Source of the DNA: Verrucomicrobiota bacterium
GTDB taxonomy: Bacteria; Verrucomicrobiota; Verrucomicrobiia; Opitutales; Intestinicryptomonadaceae
Length of the DNA: 18,006 bases
Direction of reading: 5' to 3'
Assembly (NCBI GenBank): GCA_003343565.1
Contig: QALA01000009.1
Location: 1-18,006 of the forward strand
The notes below the pieces were generated by a model, which was not told where the DNA came from, ran no database searches, and saw nothing but the letters and a program-made list of their open reading frames with translations. Positions 14,113 to 18,006 of the stretch are shown piece after piece (within the stretch, counting starts at the first letter, position 1; every line of letters begins with the position of its first letter). The position numbers were made by a program, and so were the translations under genes.

Positions 14113-14718
14113 TTAAAATATAGATTCGGCAACTTCAACGGTATCGCCGTCGTAAACGGGAAAGTCCTTTGCGTTCTTGTCGCGAAAGATTGCGTTGACG
14201 TCGACATCGAAAACCTTAATCGAGCCGTCCGGCATCTTGCGCTTGACGCTGACAGAACTCTTGTTGGCGATTCTCGTAAAGCCCATCGCCGAGGTTATCG
14301 CCTTGGAAATCGTCATGGTCTCCTCCGGAGGGAATATGACCTCGCCCGGCCTGCCGACCTGCCCTATGACATACACCCTCTGCGGAGAATACTCGGCTAT
14401 AAACAGCGACACCTCCGCCTTGACGAGATAGTCCTTTTCATACAGCTCCTTGACGAGGCGCTGGGCGTCCTGAAGCGTCAGCCCCCCGACCTTCACCGTC
14501 CCCACGAGAGGAAGCACAATGCAGCCGTTGTTTCCGATTTTGTAAACGGTATCCAAATCCGGCTCCTGAAACACCTTCATCTGAACGACATCCAGCGGCC
14601 TAAGCCTATAGGAGGTGCTTGGCGCAACGGGGGGAGTCTGCGCCTGTTGCGCGTGTCCCGCAACGGCCAAACCGAATACCCCGACGCACGCCGACAGTAT
14701 TGCGATAAATTTTTTCAT
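14113..14718 (-). CDS. Wza-like polysaccharide export protein (Poly_export + SLBB)
   Basis: An exported protein expected to form the outer-membrane or periplasmic part of the polysaccharide exporter together with the Wzc-like kinase encoded next. Residues 1-23 are a signal peptide ending AVAGHA. A lipobox-like LSAC at 8-11 is present, but the hydrophobic segment before it is very short, so ordinary Sec cleavage looks likelier. Residues 35-108 match the Poly_export domain (YRLRPLDVVQMKVFQEPDL, then a GCIVLPLVGTVKVGGLT segment), and 113-175 an SLBB domain (RVYVIGQVGRPGEVIFP). At 201 residues it is far shorter than E. coli Wza, with one SLBB and no C-terminal amphipathic helix for the membrane pore. 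Similar short forms exist in many phyla. It is divergent from transketolase. Glycosyltransferase and polymerase genes are not in the window. Confidence 0.94.
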   Translation of the reverse strand: MKKFIAILSACVGVFGLAVAGHAQQAQTPPVAPSTSYRLRPLDVVQMKVFQEPDLDTVYKIGNNGCIVLPLVGTVKVGGLTLQDAQRLVKELYEKDYLVKAEVSLFIAEYSPQRVYVIGQVGRPGEVIFPPEETMTISKAITSAMGFTRIANKSSVSVKRKMPDGSIKVFDVDVNAIFRDKNAKDFPVYDGDTVEVAESIF

Positions 14719-14799
14719 ATCTTCTCTCTATCCTAATCGCTCAACAATTCAACATTAAAAATTCACTCTTTATCCCGCGCCCGGCCTCCGAAAAAAACG

Positions 14800-14828
14800 T
14801 TGAAAAGAAACGGGCGTTTTTGTATATC
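14800..14828 (+). promoter_or_regulatory. Putative sigma70-type promoter of tkt
   Basis: TTGAAA (14800-14805), a 17-bp spacer ending in TG, and TATATC (14823-14828). Transcription would start near 14835, leaving a very short leader before the ATG at 14844 and ruling out the in-frame ATG at 14820 as start, since it overlaps the -10 region. Confidence 0.5.
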
Positions 14829-14843
14829 GGCACAAATTTTATT

Positions 14844-16808
14844 ATGAATAAGGACAATATATTGCGGCAGGCGGCAAACGAGGCCAGGGGACTGGCCATA
14901 GACGCAATCGAGGCGAGGGCGTCGGGACATCTCGGTCTGCCCCTGGGCTGTGCGGAAATCGGGGCGGTTCTCTTTTCGGAAATAATGCAATTCAACCCGC
15001 GCGATCCCGACTGGCTCAACCGGGACAGATTCATTCTCAGCGCGGGACACGGAAGCATGTTCCTCTACGCATGGCTGCACATCTGCGGATACGACGTCTC
15101 CGTCGACGACATCAAAAACTTTCGCGTAAAGGGCTCCAAGACTCCCGGACACCCGGAATTCGGGGAAACTCCGGGCGTCGAGACGACCACCGGCCCGCTG
15201 GGCCAGGGAATAGGCAACGCCGTGGGAATGGCCATTTCCGAAAAGATGGCCGAGGCGCGCTTCAACGCGCCCGACGCGGAAATATTCAAACACAAAATCT
15301 GGTGTCTGGCCGGCGACGGCTGCATTCAGGAGGGGATTTCTTCCGAGGCCGCCGCGCTCGCGGGCAGCCTGAAACTCGGAAACCTGGCGCTCCTATACGA
15401 TTCCAACGACGTCACGCTCGACGCCGACAGTTCGAAATCTATGTCGGAAAACACCGCCATGCGCTTCAAGTCGCTCGGCTGGGAAGTGACAACCGCCGAC
15501 GGGCACGACATTTCCGCCGTCCGCAAGGCATTGCGCAAAGTGAAAAATTCCGCCTCGGACAAGCCGAAGCTTGTAATTTTCAAGACGGTGATAGCCAAGG
15601 GGATACCCGAAGTCGAAAACTCCGCCAAAGGCCACGGGGAAGGCGGGGGAAAATTCGCCGACGCGGCGCGCAAGGCGATGTCGCTGCCCGAAGAAAAATT
15701 CTTCGTCAGCCCCCAAACCCGCGACTACTTCGCCAAATTGGCCGCAAAGCGCGCGCGCGCATACAAAAAATGGAAAAAGGCCTTTGGTCTCTGGGCGGCG
15801 GCGAATCCGGAAAAGGCCGCAGAGCTTGACGCCTGCCTCAACAGGAAGGGAACGGAGAGCGCGCAGGAAATTCTCAATCTCATACCGCCCTTCCCGAATG
15901 GCGACAACAGCGCGACGCGCGCCTCCTCCGGCGCCGTCATGAACATTCTCGCAAAGCAAATGCCGTTCATGCTGACGGGAGCCGCCGACTTGTTCAGCTC
16001 GACGAAAAACTACCTCAAGGACATGGGGGACTTTTCCGCCGAAAACCGCGCCGGCAGAAACATATGGTTCGGAATACGGGAGCACGCAATGGGGGCCATA
16101 AGCAACGGAATAGCGTACTACGGGCTCTTCACGCCGTCGTGCGCCACATTCCTGACGTTTGCCGGATACATGCTCGGCTCGGTGAGAATTTCCGCGCTTT
16201 CGAGGCTCCCGGTGCAATTCGTGTTCACGCACGACTCCGTCGGAGTGGGCTTCGACGGGCCGACACACCAGCCCGTGGAAATGGCCTCAATACTGCGCCT
16301 TATTCCGCGCTTGGACGTCGTGCGTCCGGCCGATTCTGAGGAATGCGCCGCAGCGTGGGCGATGGCAATGGCGAGGCGCGACGGCCCGACCGCGCTGATT
16401 TTGTCGCGCCAAAACCTTCCCGCTCAAAGTTCCATACCCGTTCAAACGCGCCGCGAAGGCGCTCTCAGGGGCGCGTATGTCGCAAAGCGCGAGGAGGGCG
16501 AACTGAAAAAAATCATCATAGCCACCGGTTCCGAACTGCAACTGGCGATGAGCGCGGGAATGAAGGAGCCGAATACGAGGGTCGTCTCTATGCCGTGTAT
16601 GGAGGTTTTCGAGCGTCAGGACAAGAGCTACAAAGACTGCGTCCTGCCGCCGGAATGCAAAAACCGCATTGCGATAGAAGCGGGCGTCACCGCGCTGTGG
16701 TACCGCTACGCGGACCGGGTTGTGGGAACGGACGATTTCGGATTCTCCGCAAAGCCGCAGGAGCTTTTCGACGCGTTTTCCATCAACGAGGAAAGCATCT
16801 CGTCTTAG
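14844..16808 (+). CDS. tkt: Transketolase
   Basis: Transketolase moves two-carbon ketol units between sugar phosphates in the nonoxidative pentose phosphate pathway, using thiamin diphosphate and a divalent metal. The 654-residue protein has the N-terminal pyrophosphate-binding domain (GHLG at 28-31, GPLGQG at 117-122, and GDG at 157-159 opening the GDG...N metal motif), the middle pyrimidine domain with catalytic glutamate E413 in GIREHAMGAISNG, HDSVGVGFDGPTHQPVE, and a C-terminal domain with IIATGSELQLA. Length is normal. The usual GHPG is GHLG here, a variant I recall from chlamydial transketolases, which would fit a PVC origin. Residues normally HGAPLG are GHGEGGG around 263-269. The start at 14844 is supported by the promoter position and family N-termini; no Shine-Dalgarno is visible. 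It is a single-gene unit, divergent from the export pair. Confidence 0.97.
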   Translation: MNKDNILRQAANEARGLAIDAIEARASGHLGLPLGCAEIGAVLFSEIMQFNPRDPDWLNRDRFILSAGHGSMFLYAWLHICGYDVSVDDIKNFRVKGSKTPGHPEFGETPGVETTTGPLGQGIGNAVGMAISEKMAEARFNAPDAEIFKHKIWCLAGDGCIQEGISSEAAALAGSLKLGNLALLYDSNDVTLDADSSKSMSENTAMRFKSLGWEVTTADGHDISAVRKALRKVKNSASDKPKLVIFKTVIAKGIPEVENSAKGHGEGGGKFADAARKAMSLPEEKFFVSPQTRDYFAKLAAKRARAYKKWKKAFGLWAAANPEKAAELDACLNRKGTESAQEILNLIPPFPNGDNSATRASSGAVMNILAKQMPFMLTGAADLFSSTKNYLKDMGDFSAENRAGRNIWFGIREHAMGAISNGIAYYGLFTPSCATFLTFAGYMLGSVRISALSRLPVQFVFTHDSVGVGFDGPTHQPVEMASILRLIPRLDVVRPADSEECAAAWAMAMARRDGPTALILSRQNLPAQSSIPVQTRREGALRGAYVAKREEGELKKIIIATGSELQLAMSAGMKEPNTRVVSMPCMEVFERQDKSYKDCVLPPECKNRIAIEAGVTALWYRYADRVVGTDDFGFSAKPQELFDAFSINEESISS

Positions 16809-16881
16809 AATCGCCCGCCCCGTCGTTTTAAAAATCGGAAAAGGCCGAAAACAGGCGACACCGAAAGGATTAATATTTCAC

Positions 16882-17053
16882 AGGAAAGACCGGACAAAAA
16901 TTTTGCCCGTACAATTTGCTCACCGCCTCTTTGGCGGTCCGGTCTCCTGGCGTTTGTCGAAAATAATATAGCGCAACGCGCACAGCCGTCTAACGCCCGC
17001 TCTTCTCCCCCGCCGCTTGCGCGACTCTTTTTGCGCGCGAAACTAATTGCCCT
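16882..17053. repeat. Tandem repeat unit, copy 1
   Basis: A 172-bp unit starting AGGAAAGACCGGACAAAAA and repeated 181 bp downstream at about 90% identity by hand alignment. Inside it AGGA-AA-GACCGGAC (16882-16895) and GTCCGGTC-TCCT form a strong inverted repeat enclosing about 40 bp, and GCGCG...CGCGC lies at the far end. Noncoding. Confidence 0.85.
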
Positions 17054-17062
17054 ATCTTTCTC

Positions 17063-17236
17063 AGGAAAGACCGGACAAAAAAATTTGCCCGCACAATTTG
17101 CTCGCCGCCTCTTTGGTGGGCCGGCCTCCTGGCGTTTGTCGAAAATAATAGAGCGCAACGCGCACAGCCGTTTAACGCCCGCTCTTTTCCCACCCGCCGC
17201 TTGCGCGATTCTTTTTGCGCGCGAATCCAATGCCCT
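17063..17236. repeat. Tandem repeat unit, copy 2
   Basis: A 174-bp unit, same orientation as copy 1 after a 9-bp spacer. Differences are about a dozen substitutions and three or four small indels. The right arm of the inverted repeat has changed (GGCCGGCC for GTCCGGTC) without matching changes in the left arm, so pairing in this copy is weaker. Confidence 0.85.
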
Positions 17237-17533
17237 TGCGCCGCATACCCAGTGCGGAAAAAACGCGTTCAGATGAAACCAAAAAGATTCGGGGACTTGA
17301 AGAAAAACTTTGTTTTCATTCTTACGCATAACTTGAAAACCGGCTACGAAAAATTTTCCAAAAAAAACGCCGCCGCAAACTTGTCGATTGCAAAAAAATC
17401 TCCCTGTCTTCCAAACCGAAATCCGCATCGCGCACAACCGGCACGCCTGACCGAAAAACCGTATTGCGCGATTGTCCATTCCCCGCGCCGTTCGCGCAAT
17501 TTCTTGTAAGAATAGTTTTTGCCGCTTCGCCTT

Positions 17534-17544
17534 CCCCCCCCCCC
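17534..17544. repeat. Poly-C tract (C11)
   Basis: Eleven consecutive C residues in noncoding DNA. Such tracts are prone to slippage and to sequencing error. No open frame with gene-like features crosses it, so phase variation of a protein is not supported. Confidence 0.7.
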
Positions 17545-17769
17545 TATTACCGAACGCAACGCGCGGAAGCTTCGCGGATTCGAAAAAAACCTTCCGCTTT
17601 TAAAAACGCTAAAAAAAACGCATTCAAAATTTTGGCAAACGCCCTCAATATGGCCGCACGACCGCGCCGCCACATCGCCTTGCGCAAAAAAAATACCGGG
17701 CAAATCAAACTTAAACTCCTCCGTTTGAAAAGCCGTCAGTTTTAAAATTTGCCACGCATTAAAAAAATC

Positions 17770-17797
17770 AAATCCGCGTGCGCCTCACAGCGCGCGG
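17770..17797 (-). terminator. Terminator-like hairpin for leftward transcription
   Basis: Read leftward, CCGCGCGC (17797-17790) pairs with GCACGCGG (17781-17774) and is followed by a T-rich run, ATTTGATTTTTTT. It could end a minus-strand gene or RNA entering from beyond the right edge. Confidence 0.45.
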
Positions 17798-17858
17798 CAA
17801 AAGAAAAGCCCGGCAGCCTGCGGGTACGGGGAGGAAGTGTGCGCGCTCCTCCCCTTTT
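17774..17858 (+). ncRNA. Cluster of three stem-loops: candidate small RNA or bidirectional terminator
   Basis: Three hairpins follow closely. Stem 1 pairs CCGCGTGC (17774-17781) with GCGCGCGG (17790-17797). Stem 2 is CCC-G-GCA-GCC-TGC-GGG (17809-17824) with a one-base bulge. Stem 3 pairs GGGGAGGA (17828-17835) with TCCTCCCC (17847-17854) and is followed by TTTT on the plus strand. On the minus strand stem 1 is followed by ATTTGATTTTTTT. This fits either a plus-strand RNA of about 85-100 nt or a two-way terminator between transcripts converging here. No known RNA family is recognised and no promoter could be placed. Confidence 0.3.
17828..17858 (+). terminator. Rho-independent terminator-like hairpin
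   Basis: GGGGAGGA and TCCTCCCC form a perfect eight-bp stem around an 11-nt loop, followed by TTTT (17855-17858). No plus-strand gene ends nearby; tkt ends 1 kb upstream. Confidence 0.5.
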
Positions 17859-18006
17859 GAAAATCAAACTTTGACGCGCACAAAAAACGCTTTGACGCCG
17901 GCAAACGCGCGGGACAATTAGACATAACCCACGCGCACTTCACCCCGCGTTTCCGTACCGATTGCGCGCAGACAAAATCCGCTCGCGGCAAATACAAAGC
18001 CGCGTC

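Larger units (their letters stand above)
16809..18006. other. Long noncoding region downstream of tkt
   Basis: Nearly 1.2 kb without a convincing gene. The plus strand is rich in A-runs with interspersed GCG blocks. It contains a tandem pair of about 175-bp repeats, a C11 tract and a cluster of three stem-loops near the right end. Open frames on the minus strand, up to 224 codons, read the two repeat copies in different frames and show no family signature, so they are rejected as genes. A minus-strand frame at the extreme right edge could be the end of a gene lying outside, but cannot be judged. Confidence 0.6.

Noticed and set aside
16882..16896. Resemblance to the RNase P RNA string GAGGAAAGTCCGGGC
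   Set aside because: Only a few bases match, it occurs in both repeat copies, and the other conserved RNase P regions are missing.
16882..17236. CRISPR array
   Set aside because: There are only two units of about 175 bp with a 9-bp spacer; unit size and spacing do not fit CRISPR and no cas gene is present.
16805..17479. 224-codon minus-strand open frame across the tandem repeats
   Set aside because: It reads the two repeat copies in different frames, is Arg/Cys-rich with no recognisable domain, and lies in DNA with intergenic composition.
17785..18006. C-terminal part of a minus-strand gene entering from the right edge
   Set aside because: The open frame is Cys/Arg-rich, passes through the stem-loop cluster and has no recognisable motif; other frames end early at the edge, so no gene can be supported.

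Overview
The window looks like a chromosomal segment of a GC-rich Gram-negative bacterium, most likely of the PVC superphylum (Verrucomicrobiota, Opitutae-like). This placement is inferred from several things together: a short prepilin-type protein with a VAGE-Y C-terminal pattern, a transketolase with GHLG instead of GHPG, a TsaD with SGGNT instead of SGGHT, an envelope polysaccharide export pair, weak or absent Shine-Dalgarno sequences at many starts, and A/T-rich intergenic DNA between GC-rich genes. No rRNA or tRNA is present to confirm it.

Layout. (1) 1-1021, minus strand: a pectate-lyase-superfamily beta-helix exoprotein that runs off the left edge. (2) About 1300-2430: an AT-rich island with an intact DUF3800 gene and, on the other strand, a probable decayed gene remnant. 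(3) 2582-5766, minus: a compact thiD-radC-tsaD run followed by a small pilin-like gene. (4) 5848-10980, plus, divergent from thiD: rarA, a four-helix membrane protein of the phage-holin-4 type, a small secreted protein and hrpB, closely packed or overlapping. (5) 10981-11625: a noncoding stretch with a 50-bp direct repeat pair and several hairpins. (6) 11626-14718, minus: a Wza-like/Wzc-like polysaccharide export pair ending in a strong terminator. The Wzc-like kinase has a striking Gly/Tyr-rich N-terminus. (7) 14844-16808, plus: transketolase, divergent from the export pair. (8) 16809-18006: 1.2 kb without a convincing gene, holding a tandem pair of about 175-bp repeats, a C11 tract and a cluster of three GC-rich stem-loops with T-runs on both sides.

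Most genes are housekeeping: tRNA t6A modification (TsaD), thiamin salvage or synthesis (ThiD), replication-fork maintenance (RarA), RNA helicase (HrpB) and the pentose phosphate pathway (Tkt). The less ordinary material is the AT-rich DUF3800 island, the Tyr-rich export kinase and the noncoding repeat/hairpin regions flanking the export locus and downstream of tkt. I found no complete new multi-gene system. The best leads for something undescribed are the 181-bp-period repeat, the stem-loop cluster at 17774-17858 and the double tyrosine-cluster architecture of the kinase.
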